Shown here piece after piece: positions 22,744 to 35,130 of a stretch of DNA of 64,000 bases (position 1 is its first letter; each line of letters starts with the position of its first letter). The position numbers and the translations under genes are program-made. The stretch spans positions 6,602,001-6,666,000 of the forward strand of contig NC_087099.1 in NCBI RefSeq assembly GCF_963855985.1. Reading direction: 5' to 3'. The notes under the pieces were generated by a model. That model did no database searches, had not been told where the DNA came from, and was given only the letters and a program-made list of their open reading frames with translations. This DNA is from Ostrinia nubilalis (Eukaryota > Arthropoda > Insecta > Lepidoptera > Crambidae).

Positions 22744-24922
22744 AAAAATAATCAACATTTTAAATTGCGTTTTACATGCTTTTAACGGAAACTCCGCATA
22801 TTATTAATTTCATTATTGTGGGAATCCATTTACGAACCACCACGTTAATTAACAAAAGAAGCCATCCGTTTTTTCCGCTTCATATAATAAAATTACGCTC
22901 AATTATCGACTTTATTGCTGATTACAACCCGCTGTCCGTGGATTGTGTATCTATATCGCTTAATATAGTTTTAAAACAAAAAAATACAGTATTTTATGTT
23001 CAACATAAGGTATTAAAGATATGTCATAATAATTTATAACTTTTTTCACCGCCAATATCACCCTCTTAATAAAGAACCTTCGATCAAATCAATATCTCTA
23101 CCTACCAAAATTGATCCAAGTTATTGTGCAATTCAATCATAAAAACGTGACAAATAACAATATTATTATTATACAAGAATTATTTTAATTTTCAAAAGTT
23201 AGTGAGTACCTACAAAAGGAACTTTCAAAAATAGTCGCACTTCTAAAATGAATTAAGTGCGTTGAAACTTATGTGCACATTTATTCGCAAATACTTATAT
23301 CTGCAGCTGCAGTACACTTTTAACACAAACTAGAGATTTTACGGAAACCGTTACATTCTGATTTTAACACATATTTGCACCAGTGGGCAACACCGAGTAG
23401 CTCATACACTATTTATAATAACGGTGCAACAAACTGCACAGCATATTGTGAACTCCGCGTCATTTGGTTTCGATAAATAAAATATGAGAAGCAAGTAGTT
23501 CTACCTACTTATTTAGGGGCGAAAAATGATCTTTATTAGGTACTTGAAATTAAATCCGTTCCAAACATTAATATCAAATTCATATTTCACAAGCATTCAT
23601 ATCAAAACCTTTTTACAATTTAGTTGCACTTACGATTTGATTATACGATCTCGTAATATAATCGATGTCAATTTACAGCTTTTAGATACCAAAATCATCT
23701 GAGCTAAGCCGTGAACAGACGAATGACTGTCAAACAAAATCCGGGGATTTCATGATGACCACAAAAAATAATAAGCTATTAAAATAATAACGAAACTTTA
23801 CTCTTTTTCTCTCAGTTAGTGGCAAAAAAATATAATTGGAAAATAATACGTATTCGATGAAAGCAACGAACCAACCTGATTGAAATTGACGGCAACAAGA
23901 CAAGATAAAACAACCTCGATTTGAACGAAATCTGTTCGCAATTTATATTCAAACTGTTTTATTTAATTATTTAGTTTGTCAGGCTTGCGAACTCTATTTT
24001 ATAAATCCAATGTATCTAAAATATACGTTTAAAGAAAGGCCTGTTAAGAAAATAAATAAACAGACAGAGTAAAAAAAGTATTTAAACGAATCCTGAAATT
24101 ATGCATTCAACATCGAAATGATTATTGTTTGACTTTTTTTGTCAGGTATGAAGTCAACCTCAAATAATATTAAGAAAATACTTTTATACACCAAAAACTT
24201 TTCATTAGGTTTTGCATGAAATACAATTTTAATTAAATAGAGTTTAAAGACAATCATAAAATAAATTCACTGCCTTTTAGTGAAAACCTTTTTACTTGAA
24301 TCCAAACCGTAATCAAGATTCATTGTGGATTTTACTCTTTTCTCAGTGGGTAGTAACTTTTAGTCTTCATTAGGCACATTTCAATAAAATATTTTATCAT
24401 CAGCAAGGCGAGGAAAACTTATAAATAGGAGATAATTTAGCTTTTACATTAACGGCTTCCCGGCTGTTATTATAAATAACAAAATTCCAAGTAGAACAAT
24501 AGGTGATTATGATTTACATAAGACGGAGAAAATAACATGAAATATTTAAAAATACAAGGCATTAAGATACGAGAATAGAATAATCCAAATTGATAACATC
24601 ATCTCATTAATCTTGCATGTTTGTGTTCACAGAAGCACTAGAGTTTGATTCGTCAAATAAATGATGATTTCAAAGAAAACGTAACAATATGGCGATGGAA
24701 TAAGTGCCAGTCACTAACCTGGAACGACATAATATTCCGCTCAATATTTACATTCTTTTGTTCTCAAATGAATTCACGGTCTGAATATTTCGTTTATAAG
24801 GACTTAATATTCGTTATAAAATATTTTAGACTGAGCGACAATGACTAATGAGATAGCTGAATTGCGGGAGGAATACTTTGACGGAAAGAAAGAAATATAA
24901 TTTATTTTCTTTTATGAGTGAG
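22744..24922. other. Unique AT-rich sequence
   Basis: No gene, RNA gene or repeat structure was recognised over about 2.2 kb. Confidence 0.4.
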
Positions 24923-24925
24923 TTA

Positions 24926-25038
24926 TGCCCGTTTTCACCATCACTCCCTATTTTTAAGTGACCCCTATGAAAACAAAATTCTTGTGATGTTACCATAGGG
25001 GTCATTTAAAAATTAGGGATTGATGGTGAAAACGGGCA
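24926..25038. mobile_element. Harbinger-like MITE, 113 bp, TTA TSD
   Basis: Inverted ends TGCCCGTTTTCACCATCA are flanked by TTA (24923-24925 and 25039-25041). A 3-bp TTA/TWA duplication fits PIF/Harbinger-derived MITEs. The unit is almost fully palindromic. Confidence 0.85.
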
Positions 25039-25072
25039 TTAGACTCTGGTTCTACTCCCGATTATGGCTTAA

Positions 25073-25225
25073 GGTGAGTATAGACTAGTAGAGCATTTGT
25101 ATGAAATGTACCGTTCATGCAAATGGTTCAATACATGCAATAGGTAATATATGTGCTTACTAGACATTTCACATTGAAGCTCGTTGTTTTATTACAAGTA
25201 AATGTTCTAGTCTATACTCATCTTT
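25073..25225. mobile_element. MITE family D, copy 1
   Basis: The inverted ends are GTGAGTATAGACTAGTAGAG and the complement of CTAGTCTATACTCATC. The interior AAGCTCGTTGTTTTATTAC matches the copy at 59262-59432 in the opposite direction. Confidence 0.65.
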
Positions 25226-25876
25226 ATAATATACAATTAAACATCTTAAGATTTCACAACTCCATTAGGTAAGGCATAGTAATAATTATTTTTAAAGAGC
25301 ATGTACCTATATTAAACTTTTATTACAAACTCTAAGCTAACCCAAACTTGAAAGTACTGCCTCATGCAGCACCGTGTCATTAATTTAACATCAGTAGTTT
25401 CACATAGTCAAGTACCTTACATTAATTCATTAACCATAGCTAGTAGCACCTAAAACACATCAATTAACGTATTAATATGCCTAACATATTCCAACCTCCC
25501 ACCACTTACGACACACGAAATTATTCCACACCGTATAACGTTACTCACAGGTCTATTCATTATTCGAATAATAACAACGTCTATTTATTCAAAGTGAAGT
25601 GTATAGTACACGGAATCGGCATTAGCATCCCACATTTCCACAATACATATACGCACATGTAAGCATTATTTGGTTCTTAACTCACCTACTTGAACTAATA
25701 ATAATGCGAAGTTAGTTGACTATCGTAATCTCTATAACATAGTGGTGCTTTTGATCAACGAAATTGCTTGTTTATTATGATTATAAGTTACCCTTTGTTT
25801 ACAAATATTTTTGAGCACGTTATGATGGTTGAACTGGCCTTTGTAAGACCTATGCACGCTGTCTTCCGGTCCATCT
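25226..25876. other. Unique sequence
   Basis: AT-rich, with no recognisable gene or repeat. Confidence 0.35.
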
Positions 25877-26107
25877 ATACTATCTATACTAATATTATAA
25901 GTGCGAAAGTAACTCTGTCTGTCTGTCTCTCTTTCACGCCTAGACCACTGAACCGATTTTAATGAAATTTGGCATAGAGATAGTTTGAGTCCCGGGAAAG
26001 GACATAGGCTAGTTTTTATCCCGGTTTTTGAAACAGGGACGCGCGCTATAAAGTTTTTCTGTGACAGACAAAATTCCACGCGGGCGAAGCTGCGGGCGGA
26101 AAGCTAG
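25877..26107 (-). mobile_element. Helitron/Lep1-like lepidopteran repeat
   Basis: The minus strand begins TACTAGCTTTCCGCCCGCAG and ends TATAATATTAGTATAGATA. It includes the stretch around GAACCGATTTTAATGAAATT. These are the usual termini of the abundant non-autonomous lepidopteran Helitron-like family. Orientation follows the ACTAGC end. Confidence 0.65.
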
Positions 26108-26196
26108 TACTCAATAAGTCTGACTTACCACTCGTGCTGTGACGACGCTATTTTACTAAAAGTCATCTTCTAAAAGTCAGTTTTTATTCCAGAGTG

Positions 26197-26235
<39 letters not shown>

Positions 26236-26936
26236 ATAGATCAATATTAAGTTGTAAGAATTATTATTCTGTAGTAAGACCCGTAACTAGTACTCAAGTA
26301 AGACACTAAATACAAGAACTACCTAATGAAGATATTGAAAAACCGAAACAATTATGTTTCATTATGGTTACCGTTATCAGAAGTCGGTTGAAAATGTTGA
26401 AATTTTACTCGGTTGCTATTACAATATAAAATACACACTGAAGCATTACTATGGAATACACTAACATTTTAATTTTGAAATGGAATATTAATAAACGCGT
26501 AACAAAAGCTTACATCTGGCAGAGTGAATATTATTAACGACAATGTAGAAATTTATTTAATACCAACGCATCAACTGAGCAGATTAGCAAACATTTTTGG
26601 TGATGGATTGTTATGAATTTGTGTAAATAAATAATTTGTTATTGAGCATATAAATGCATAATATTTTCTACTCTTTCACGCTGTGTATAAATAAATAATA
26701 AACACTATTTTGATTCGACCTAATTTAACAAAGGTTTTGCTTCTCATAAACTCAAATATTTAATTGTGTTCTCATAAAATACAACTAATTTCAAAACCGA
26801 TGGAGGGCTGTTTTCGGTTATTGAAAAGTAAATTAAGATATTCAAATTGTTCATATAGGTACCATCTTTTGTACTGATTACGTCACACGAAACGGCACAG
26901 CTTAAAAGCTCTATCTTATTTAGTTTACAATACTAT
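26108..26936. other. Unique sequence with a (TA)n microsatellite
   Basis: AT repeats lie at about 26201-26231. Nothing else was recognised. Confidence 0.4.
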
Positions 26937-27051
26937 GGCTGAGTTACACCATCTTACTTTAACTTTGACAAACTTCAAGTGTCGAACTGAATACAAAAAA
27001 ACACCGGTTATCATTAAAGTTGCGGTCAAAGTTAGGTGCTGCAACTCAGCA
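26937..27051. mobile_element. MITE family A, copy 4
   Basis: Full length: GGCTGAGTTACACCATCTTA to GGTGCTGCAACTCAGC. Confidence 0.8.
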
Positions 27052-27415
27052 TAAGTACAACAAAAATGTTATAGTGTGTTGCCGACTTTACATATATTTA
27101 ATAATAATATCTCAATAATTTCTCAAATATGATTAATACTCCTCAAATATCGAGTAGAGTGTCAGCATCCCGCTGCATCTCATAACTCCGCCTTTTGCAT
27201 GCAGCTGACGTTTGACGAACGGCAGCCGTCAGTAGGGACTGAATACAAATCATATCGCAATGCGCATAGCCGGATAGATTTGCAATTGAAAACCACGTTC
27301 ACGTAGAACTAACTTCGAAGGCACATACTGTCTGCCTATAATTACACATCGAATTATCTGACGAAAAATAATAATGTCTCTATGTAACGTCATAGCGCCC
27401 GTATAGCAAGCATAC
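27052..27415. other. Unique sequence
   Basis: Nothing recognised. Confidence 0.35.
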
Positions 27416-27418
27416 TTA

Positions 27419-27564
27419 CGCCCGTATTCACAAACATTACTATGAGGTCTCACAGTGCGCGTGGACGCACGGGGTGACACACCAACCAATCACAGAGCTC
27501 TATTCAACACTGTGCGTTCGATTTTCTGCTTCATTAAAGCAAGTATCGTTTGTGAATACGGGTG
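27419..27564. mobile_element. Harbinger-like MITE, 146 bp, TTA TSD
   Basis: Inverted ends CGCCCGTATTCACAAAC and GTTTGTGAATACGGGTG are flanked by TTA at 27416-27418 and 27565-27567. Confidence 0.85.
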
Positions 27565-27665
27565 TTACTTACCTACCTATTGTCATAAGATAAATAAAAG
27601 TTAAAAATTCAATTTACTTAACATCTATTATGTTTATTTTTAAGGCATTACTGTCATGACCTCTC

Positions 27666-27800
27666 ATACCGTCTACACACCAAATCCGCCGATCCACCGA
27701 CTTGAGTCGTCGACTTTTGTTTCTAGAAAGTACAAGTTGTCGACATGATTCTTTTAAAATCAAGCCGCTGACACCAAGTCGCCGGGTATGTAGAGTCATT
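27666..27800. repeat. Possible degenerate MITE
   Basis: Weak inverted similarity (CTACACACC...CCGACTTG against the complement of CAAGTCGCCGGGTATGTAG), with two GTCGAC sites inside. The termini are not clean. Confidence 0.3.
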
Positions 27801-28483
27801 TATACATACTTTTCTATACCCTATTCATACATAATTTACCCTTTATGGACATTTTGTGGGTCAGTGATGAGGAGAAGATTAGCAAACAACACAACTGTCA
27901 GCCTATTTCCAAATGGATTATGTATGACGTACAATAAATCAAGAGGTTTTCAACCAACATTAATTTGTACTCTGTGATAAGAAAGAAAATTAACGAGGGC
28001 TTAATGAAACAATTTTAAAAATAAGTACTTCCTGTTTCACTCGACGCTTAATAAAAGCAAGAAAATTAAAACAAATTAAAATTATCTGTAAACATAATTA
28101 AATTAATTAACGAACATTCCATCGAAATTGTTTTAATAATCGTAGCTTTCTCGGAACCCGCGCAATGAATAAATCGATTTCGATGTTTAATTTCCATCAA
28201 AACAGCAATTTCCAATTAGCGCGATATGATCAAATCCCATTTCATTATCGCGACGTTTTACGTTATTTAATTGAGGCGTCCGAGCTTCAAATATTTGTCG
28301 AATGTCGATTAGTTTCATTCATGTGGAACTAGCTTAACTATAATTAGAGAATGCAATCAGGTCAATACGGGCATTATTTATTTGTCAATAATTAAACAGG
28401 AATAATGCGATAATTGACTACAATTGTGGGTCAAATAATTTAATTTATCAGGCCGCTCATACTCTTATTTATCAAATACTAGC
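27801..28483. other. Unique sequence with a candidate regulatory block
   Basis: No gene was recognised. From about 28130 to 28440 the sequence is rich in TTAATTA, ATCGATTTCGATG and CAATTAG-type words and lacks simple decay patterns. This makes it a candidate conserved non-coding element. The claim is untested. Confidence 0.3.
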
Positions 28484-28672
28484 TTTTGCCCGCGGCTTCA
28501 CCCGTGTGAAATTTAGTTTGTCACAGATCGTCATAAGTTATAGCCTATATGTTATTCTGGGTTCTAAATAATAATACTGTAAAGTTTCTTGAAAATCCAT
28601 TCAGTAGTTTTTGCGTGAAAGAGTAACAAACATCCACACAAACTTTCGCATTTATAATATTAGTAGGATTTG
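28484..28672 (+). mobile_element. Helitron/Lep1-like lepidopteran repeat, full-length-looking
   Basis: It begins ACTAGCTTTTGCCCGCGGCT and ends TTTATAATATTAGTAGGAT. It is the best representative of the family in this window. Confidence 0.7.
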
Positions 28673-30265
28673 GCATCACGACAGCTCTCGTCAAACTTCA
28701 CGAAACGAACTTCTCACATTCGCTCCGTTAGAAACAGGAATGGCTTAATCTGCAAAAAGTGGTAAAGGAAAATGAAAACGTCAGGGAAAACGCAATATTG
28801 AAATGTTTACACGAGTGTGTTGTAAGAAGTCTATGGATCCAGATGGATGCTCCAAATTCTTTTCCCGATTGAAAGCTGCACTGTTCGAGTAATTTTTCCT
28901 GGAAACAAACAAAGCCTACAGGGGAAAATCAAAACCTAACACAATTCGCGCTAGCACAAACACTAATTCCTAGAAATACATTCGTTTCATTCCATGTATG
29001 GAAAATTTCTATAATAATTGATAGGTTACTCGAATACTCATAAAGAAAAAATATGTGTTTTGTAAAAGGGGACAAAAGAGCTATTTGTTTCCGATACACA
29101 ACAGTCCATTGATAGTTTCATGTATTGTTTTATTCTTATGCATTTTCCTTCATAGCTAAACACGTAAAAATATATGTACGAACAACAGAACTGTCCTTTA
29201 GGTTGTCTGGAAGAGAACGTCCTATAGCGATAAGACAGCCTAAAGTGTGTCGTACCATTTGCAGAAATATACTTTATATTTTTTGTCTTCTATGGGGTAC
29301 AATAAAGTGTGTTCTATCTGTCTATGGAGTCAGTAGGTAGTAAGGTATAAGCTAGCCAGTACTTCCTAAAAATATAATAATCCTCATGATGGATTCAATC
29401 CACAACCAAGTGATGGACGAGGGGCAGGCTTCGGCGTCAGGTTTCGCAGAACGGAAGTGATTCATCACTCCACGAACGTAACGAAATACAGGTAACACGT
29501 GTGTCGTTTAGGTTATTATCATTGCACTACGATTTCGAGATTGTTCTATTATTTTAGTGGGACGGCTATCATCATTTGACTTTAGACAATGGATGTCGTT
29601 GTCGCTGGATATATGTATTATTGTAGAATCTAGTCGAAATAAATAGATGAGTATGTGTTTCAATTTTCCTAAATCATATTCTGCACAGTGTCTCTATTGA
29701 AACTCGATGGATACTGTCGTGAAGTCATTAGAAATTTGCGAAAGTTATTTATTTATGGTTGTGACAACACTTTTGTAAGGTTAGGCGATTTAATTGAAAG
29801 AAAGAAGAAAGAAAAAAAATGTTTATTCAGTCCATGAATTAATATTACAGATTCCTTTCTTATTTTTAGACTAAAATTCATTTTTTGCCGGCTGATAATT
29901 ATTTTCATGTTATAGTGACGAAATGATCCACTAAGCCATAAATTAAACCACGACAAATGTAAACCATACAACGTCAAACACGTAGCAAGCATACCTTACG
30001 TAACGTTACTCGTAATATTCCATCTCGAGAACATTAATTGAATATTGTGTTTACTTCAACTATCTCGCAGATCAATTGTAATGAAATGCCCTTCAGCTGT
30101 ATCCAGTGATGTTCTAGATGGATATAATTCCACTTACTACTCGAGTTTCAGTCGGAATGATCATACGAACACGAGTAAATTGAGTCGATTCATCTTACTT
30201 CTTAATGTATATGTAGATACTATAAGGGCTGGTGTACATTGGAGCTTGTAATAAGAGCCCACTGT
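28673..30265. other. Unique sequence
   Basis: No domain-bearing ORF, RNA gene or repeat was recognised. Confidence 0.35.
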
Positions 30266-30423
30266 AGGAATAATCATCATCATCATCATCACCATTTCAG
30301 CCATAGGACATCCACTGCTGAACATAGGCCTCCCCCAATGTTTTCCGTGTTGATCGATTGGTAGCGGCCTGCGGCCAGCGCATCCCTGCAACCTTTATGA
30401 TCTCGTCGGTCCACCTTGTGGGA
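30266..30423 (-). pseudogene. RTE-type LINE 3' end with (GAT)n tail
   Basis: The minus strand encodes PTRWTDEIIKVAGMRW, then KTLGEAYVQQWMSYG and a stop, followed by a (GATGAT)n 3' tail (plus-strand TCATCATCATC at about 30273). This is the intact 3' terminus of a 5'-truncated RTE copy. Confidence 0.85.
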
Positions 30424-30465
30424 ATAAACTAGAAAGTAACTACTGCTTTTTAAGCCTTGGCGCAG

Positions 30466-30593
30466 TTGGGTCGGGCTGTTAATCAGTATGAACTTGTATG
30501 GAAGTGTGCACACTACACCGGCCGATTCCACATATTAATTGGAAGTGGACCCAAATACCGGCCGACTATAAGTCGGTAGTCTGCTAGGAGTCG
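30466..30593. repeat. Interspersed repeat family B, copy 2
   Basis: It shares GGTCGGGCTGTTAATCA, GCACACTACACCG and the downstream block with the copy at 55627-55774. It is followed directly by a family A MITE, as that copy is. Confidence 0.6.
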
Positions 30594-30717
30594 AAGGCCG
30601 AGTTGCTCCACCTAAATTTAACCGTAACTGTAACGATAAGCGTTGCTTTTTTGTATATAGTTTGACAGATTTTTGACGTTTGTTAAAGTTAAAGTAAGAT
30701 GGTGCAACCCAGCCTAA
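30594..30717. mobile_element. MITE family A, copy 5
   Basis: AAGGCCGAGTTGCTCCACCT to GATGGTGCAACCCAGCCTAA. Confidence 0.85.
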
Positions 30718-31328
30718 GACTAACTTTCTTAAAACGCAGACTGCAAGTAACCTACATAAATAGTTTTAAAATTCTGTATTTAACGATTCACCATGCTTAG
30801 TTAAGTGAGAGATAGATAGATAAATCATTAATTTGCATACACTTAAGTGCTCATATGCTGGCGCTACAACTATGTACGCTGTAAACTATACCATAGTAAA
30901 CACCAGATTATTACCGTCAGTTATGGAATATGTTTCCATGCTTCGGAGTGAACGTCAAGCCGTCGGTCTCGGTAACTACCCTCGGGAATTTCGTTACAAG
31001 ATCCGTAATAGACGCACAGGCGTCTTTCGTAAGATGACGCAACAATCGTTACAGCATTACAAACCCCTTCTGGTAGAATGGCAAATATTATGCGCAACTA
31101 TTACAAAGGGGGTATTAAGTTCGCCTTTTATACCTACCGCAATTATAGACTATTAAATCATAATCTGGTGTTTTGGAAATAAAGTGAAACCCTAATCTAC
31201 TAGTACTTACTAGATACATAATATTATAAACTTATCACTTGATTGTACACCACACAAAACAAAAAAGGAAAGAAAAGACACAAAGAAACGGCGAATTTTA
31301 TTTTTCAGACAACCTACCCAGAGTAATA
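30718..31328. other. Unique sequence with an unidentified 107-codon frame
   Basis: A plus-strand frame at 30833-31156 (107 codons from an ATG) resembles nothing I know and has no clear domain. It is balanced in composition (for example YPREFRYKIRNRRTGVFRKM), so a decayed or novel small protein cannot be excluded. I would not call it a gene. Confidence 0.2.
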
Positions 31329-31440
31329 TGGAGTTTGACAGACGTTTGTTAACCGACTTCAAAAAAGGAGGAGGTTATAATGTTCGGCTGTATGTATTTT
31401 TTATAGTTAATGTAAGATGCAACCTAGAGTAAAGGTACCA
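31329..31440. repeat. Degenerate MITE A piece with a lepidopteran repeat inside
   Basis: MITE A words (ATGGAGTTTGACAGACGTTT and GTTAATGTAAGATGCAACC) flank ACCGACTTCAAAAAAGGAGG and AGGTT. The latter is a widespread lepidopteran repeat core. Confidence 0.5.
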
Positions 31441-31483
31441 CTACTACTGGAAGACCAATTAGGGAAGATTCTATTTTTGTAAA

Positions 31484-31800
31484 AAAACACAGTAGAAACT
31501 AGTCCTTATTATCCTCAGGCAGACGAGGTCAGCGATATGGGCACTAAGGTGATCTTAAGTGACAGAATTAAGACAGATGCGTCTATTGAGCATGCCTGTT
31601 CCATTTATTTTTTAATGCATGATTATTACAATAATTTTTGTACATTATTACCGATTTAATTTTTTTCATAAGAAAAACAGTGGAAACCAGTCCTTAAGTT
31701 CCCCAGGCAGACGAGGTCAGCGAAATGGGCACCAAGGTGATCTTAAGTGACAGAATTGAGACAGACGCGTCTATTGAGCACGCCTGTTCCATTGAATTAA
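31484..31800 (+). repeat. Direct duplication of about 115 bp at 188-bp spacing
   Basis: 31498-31610 and 31686-31798 are about 90% identical: CAGGCAGACGAGGTCAGCGA, GTGATCTTAAGTGACAGAAT and GCGTCTATTGAGCA. The A-rich sequence just upstream also matches, so this is one 188-bp tandem unit and a partial second. The function is unknown. Confidence 0.8.
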
Positions 31801-31933
31801 CATAACTAAATCCACTCGACTGTGATTGATAACGCAATAGGACATCGAATCTAATCAACTGATTTACATCTGACAACACTCCATTCGTGTTATTGTGACA
31901 CACTTGACGTAATTCAGATGGTCGGGGAAAATT

Positions 31934-32043
31934 AAGGCTGAGTTGCACCACCTAACTTTGACGATAACCGGTGTTTTTTGTATGGGGTTTGACAGATTTT
32001 TGACGTTTGTCCATGTTAAAGTAAGATGGTGTAACCCAGCCTT
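31934..32043. mobile_element. MITE family A, copy 6
   Basis: AAGGCTGAGTTGCACCACCT to GATGGTGTAACCCAGCCTT. About 12 bp of the interior are missing compared with other copies. Confidence 0.85.
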
Positions 32044-32269
32044 AGTTGTTGAAGATTCTCAGTTAAATTGGTTGATAGGTTCGTTGGAACAAATGGTCGA
32101 ACAGAACTGTAGGTTTCATTACTGAAAACTCCTCTTTCCTTTCAGAAGTGAATAATTATGTTACTAATTAGTAGCAAATATTGAGATTTGAGAATAATTA
32201 GTAGCAAATACCTATTGAGATTTGAGAGAGAAGTTTAGGGTAAAGCGATAGATTAAATTTTGCAATATA

Positions 32270-32408
32270 CAGGGTGACTGCAATCAGTATCTAATTTTTT
32301 ATCGCGAAAAATACCGATAAAAAATAATTAAGATAAAATTGTATTGTTAAATTATTGTTCTATAGAGCTTATTAAAAAAAATTGGAAACTGATAACAAAA
32401 TCACCTTG
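32270..32408. mobile_element. TA-flanked MITE, 139 bp
   Basis: The ends CAGGGTGACTGCAATCAGT and the complement of ACTGATAACAAAATCACCTTG are inverted. TA lies at 32268-32269 and 32409-32410. Confidence 0.55.
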
Positions 32409-32579
32409 TATTCTTAATTCATTTATCCACATGACCGCTAGTTGCTTTTACCACAAACTGTCAAGTTCTCTCAATTACTTTAAAACCGCAAAATAAAGGC
32501 ATAAAATTCGAAACCTATTAAGAACATTGAAATTTAAACTTAAAACTGGCAATTCTAATACATTGCATTCCTGCATTTC

Positions 32580-33264
32580 ACATAAACACACCCCATCAAT
32601 CTTTAAGAGATAAGGTAAACGACCCAATACTCGACACTTTTCGCACTTTGGCTGACTTTGCAACGCTGATACGTGAAAACTATTTGACTTAGAAAAAATC
32701 GAATTACATGGACAGATAGGTAATTTATTCCTCTTTTATGTAAATTTTTACTGATTATCGTAGGTATTAAGAATTAATTTAAAAAAATACTTAACTGAAA
32801 AAAGACCCATTTGTACCAGTACTCGACACTTTAGACCCAATTATCGTCAAACGGACCCAGAACTCGACAGCTTTCGCGAATTTGAACTTTATCTCAAAGC
32901 AATAAAGACTATAATAGATTTGCCAATGTATGTCGAAATGGTTATATAAATAACAAATGCGCTGTTATACTTCAAATCAATATATATTTTCTGTTGTTTC
33001 TTCATGTGCGGTATACAACAAAGATTAGGTACTTAAACTTATAACATAAATGATCAACAATTTTTATATAGTGAAACAAAATCTTTGATAAATGTTTAAC
33101 AAATGATATTCATAGTTAAATAACTGTCATTCGATAATTAATCAATAACATTGGTACTTATTTGAAATAAACTAAATATTAGACTTAATTTTTAGCAGTA
33201 ATTTACTTAGTTACTTTATTAATTTGTACTCAGTCATAATCAGTCTTTAAAATTATTCATATAA
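32580..33264. repeat. Region with iterated CCCARTACTCGACA motif
   Basis: The motif occurs at about 32618, 32816 and 32857, and again at about 45334, 45588 (reverse) and 45977 (reverse). Two of these sit beside AAGGTAAACG/AAGGTAAGCG. This suggests a shared, unidentified repeat with subterminal motifs. No coding region was seen. Confidence 0.4.
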
Positions 33265-33425
33265 AGGCATTATCCTGCTTTCGCCTCCGAGATTTATTTT
33301 ACCATGTAGTACCCCTGTACGACAAGCCAATCCGCACACAATATTCAGCGCAGTAGTAGTAAAAAACAAAAGAGCGGGCAACCCCACCCCTACCACGCTG
33401 TGGGCTCGGTGTCCGAGCGGTCTCA
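33265..33425 (+). repeat. GC-rich repeat E, copy 1
   Basis: It runs from ATTATCCTGCTTTCGCCTCC through CGACAAGCCAATCCGCACAC to GTGTCCGAGCGGTCTCATT. It is almost identical to the complement of 40572-40738. TGTCCGAGCGG resembles a tRNA A-box, but no matching B-box is evident. Confidence 0.7.
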
Positions 33426-33459
33426 TTCCTTTGTGCGCACGCGCAACGACCGCACGCAG

Positions 33460-33486
33460 TATAAGAAAAATGCTTAAGTGACGTCA
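33460..33486 (+). promoter_or_regulatory. Possible promoter-like elements (TATA and CRE)
   Basis: TATAAG at 33460-33465 and a perfect TGACGTCA palindrome at 33479-33486 lie upstream of the dyad repeat array. This is suggestive only. Confidence 0.25.
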
Positions 33487-33649
33487 CCAAGGACGTTTTT
33501 ACCGACAAAAAACGTAATTATTTTAAGTTGTGCAGTGTAGTGACGAGAATTAGACCCAACACAAGGTTGGTTGTAACAACTATTTTGTGCAAGTGCTCGT
33601 ACATTTTTATTATAAGCGTTGTGACACGACGCGTAACTTTGACCCATTT

Positions 33650-33862
33650 TTAGCTCCAAGTTAACGCGCGATGTTAACTAGTAGCCATTTTTTGCTCCGA
33701 GGTAATGCGAGATGTTACCCAGTAGCCATTCTTTTGCTCCGAGGTAATGCGAGATGTTACCCAGTAGCCATTTTTTTCTCCGAGGTAATGCGAGATGTTA
33801 CCCAGTAGCCATTATCTGCTCTAGCGAGTTAATACGAGATATTAACCAGCAACCACTTTATA
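33650..33862 (+). repeat. Dyad minisatellite, left part (five units of about 43 bp)
   Basis: The units read like GCTCCGAGGTAATGCGAGAT and then GTTACCCAGTAGCCATT. Each holds an inverted pair, GGTAA...TTACC or GTTAA...TTAAC, around a loop TGCGAGATG or TACGAGATA. Stem bases change together between units. The array resumes at 36184 beyond a transposon. Confidence 0.8.
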
Positions 33863-33962
33863 TTCGGTCATATCGCACCCTTAATAATATAGGGGCACAA
33901 CTCAAAATTTTTGGTTTTTTACTTTTTGTACTAGAGAGGCATATTTTCGTCAGTTCTACAAG

Positions 33963-34145
33963 ATGGCTTTCACAGAAATCGAAAACAATGATCAGATTAA
34001 AGATTTCTACATTTTGTGCCCCTTCCATACTTTCATCTATCTTCCCGCTAGAAGGGCTGAATCAGAGACATGCCGATATTTGTCGAATCCGGCCCCGCGA
34101 CTGTGGTCCAATTTGGAGTTGTGCCTTTGTGTGACAAACTTTTAA
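33963..34145 (+). pseudogene. Family F first-exon-like ORF, copy 1
   Basis: It starts MAFTEIENNDQIKDFYILCP and continues through PARRAESETCRYLSNPAP. A single-base deletion relative to the other copy (about 34094) shifts the frame. In the other copy the frame reaches an AAG|TAAGTG donor-like site. The role is unknown; a short CxxH pair is visible. Confidence 0.55.
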
Positions 34146-35130
34146 GTAAGTGTTAGTGAGCTAAGTCTAATTAATTCCATATATTTCTAATAATATGTTA
34201 CATTTTCATTTTTATTACATTGATAAAGTCCCGTTAATCATAGAAAATTATAAAATATAACTTTAACTTTAGTTAGGCGGACCATGGATGGGTGTTTGTA
34301 TTTAAATTTATAACTCTCCTATAAAAGTAATTTGCTTCTTGGTATTAATTTTCATACCTATTGGTTGATTAGGAGCCTATAGAATGTTTTATCGCGATGC
34401 TAAGAAATAAAGCGGTGGTTATGAAATACTTCCCGACAAAATTAAACTAATGATTTATAAAATAAGAGACATACCTACGTGTTAAGGCTATTAACGTTCG
34501 CTCGGGGCTCGGGTTGGCTTTTTTCTTTGCTTATTTCATGAATAAACGCACTAGTCAGCCAAAAGGTGAATTACTTTAATATGTTAGTGTTATAATTTAT
34601 AATTATATTCTTTAATTTATTACGGTCACATAAATTGATGCTAATTAATCACTCAGATTCTGAGGACTGAGGATACATCGAATTTATTTTAAAATTATCT
34701 TTTCACGTATTAAGTTACTACAATTTTACTGATCAGCTATTAGACCTTGAAATTTAAGTTTGTCTAAATTTAAGTTCTAAAGTGCTTTTTGTCTTAAAAA
34801 TGTGAGTTCGTAATGTAATATTGTGTTAACACCAGTTTGTATTAATATGTGGCAAATATTGTACACAAAAGCAAAGAAAAAAGATCACGGAGTTTGTGAT
34901 AACAAACCAAGCATACTCTGGGATAAAAATTGTACAAAATAATAAATATTGGGTGTCCAATATCGTCGTAAACCTTGTGTACCTAGACTCTTTGCAATAC
35001 TGAAGTCAAGCAGGACGTAAAGGGCTTCTATTTGGAGGGCCAAAGATAAGTATTGAGCTTTCTAATCACTAAAATGATCAAAAGCAAAATGATGATGAGT
35101 ACGGAAAAATTAAAAGCAGCTATCTTCGAT

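Noticed and set aside
26201..26231. (TA)n tract as a regulatory or origin element
   Set aside because: A plain microsatellite; nothing else supports a function.
30289..30531. 80-codon minus-strand ORF
   Set aside because: Wrong frame of the RTE 3' end; the correct frame gives the conserved C-terminus.
33299..33508. Minus-strand ORF ending in GVARSFVFYYYCAEYC and a few further residues, repeated at 40576-40690
   Set aside because: The frame is kept only because the two DNA copies are nearly identical. No domain, and upstream parts differ, so it is recorded as a DNA repeat and not as a gene.
33650..33862. CRISPR-like array
   Set aside because: Units are directly adjacent without unique spacers, and the DNA is eukaryotic. 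It is a minisatellite.
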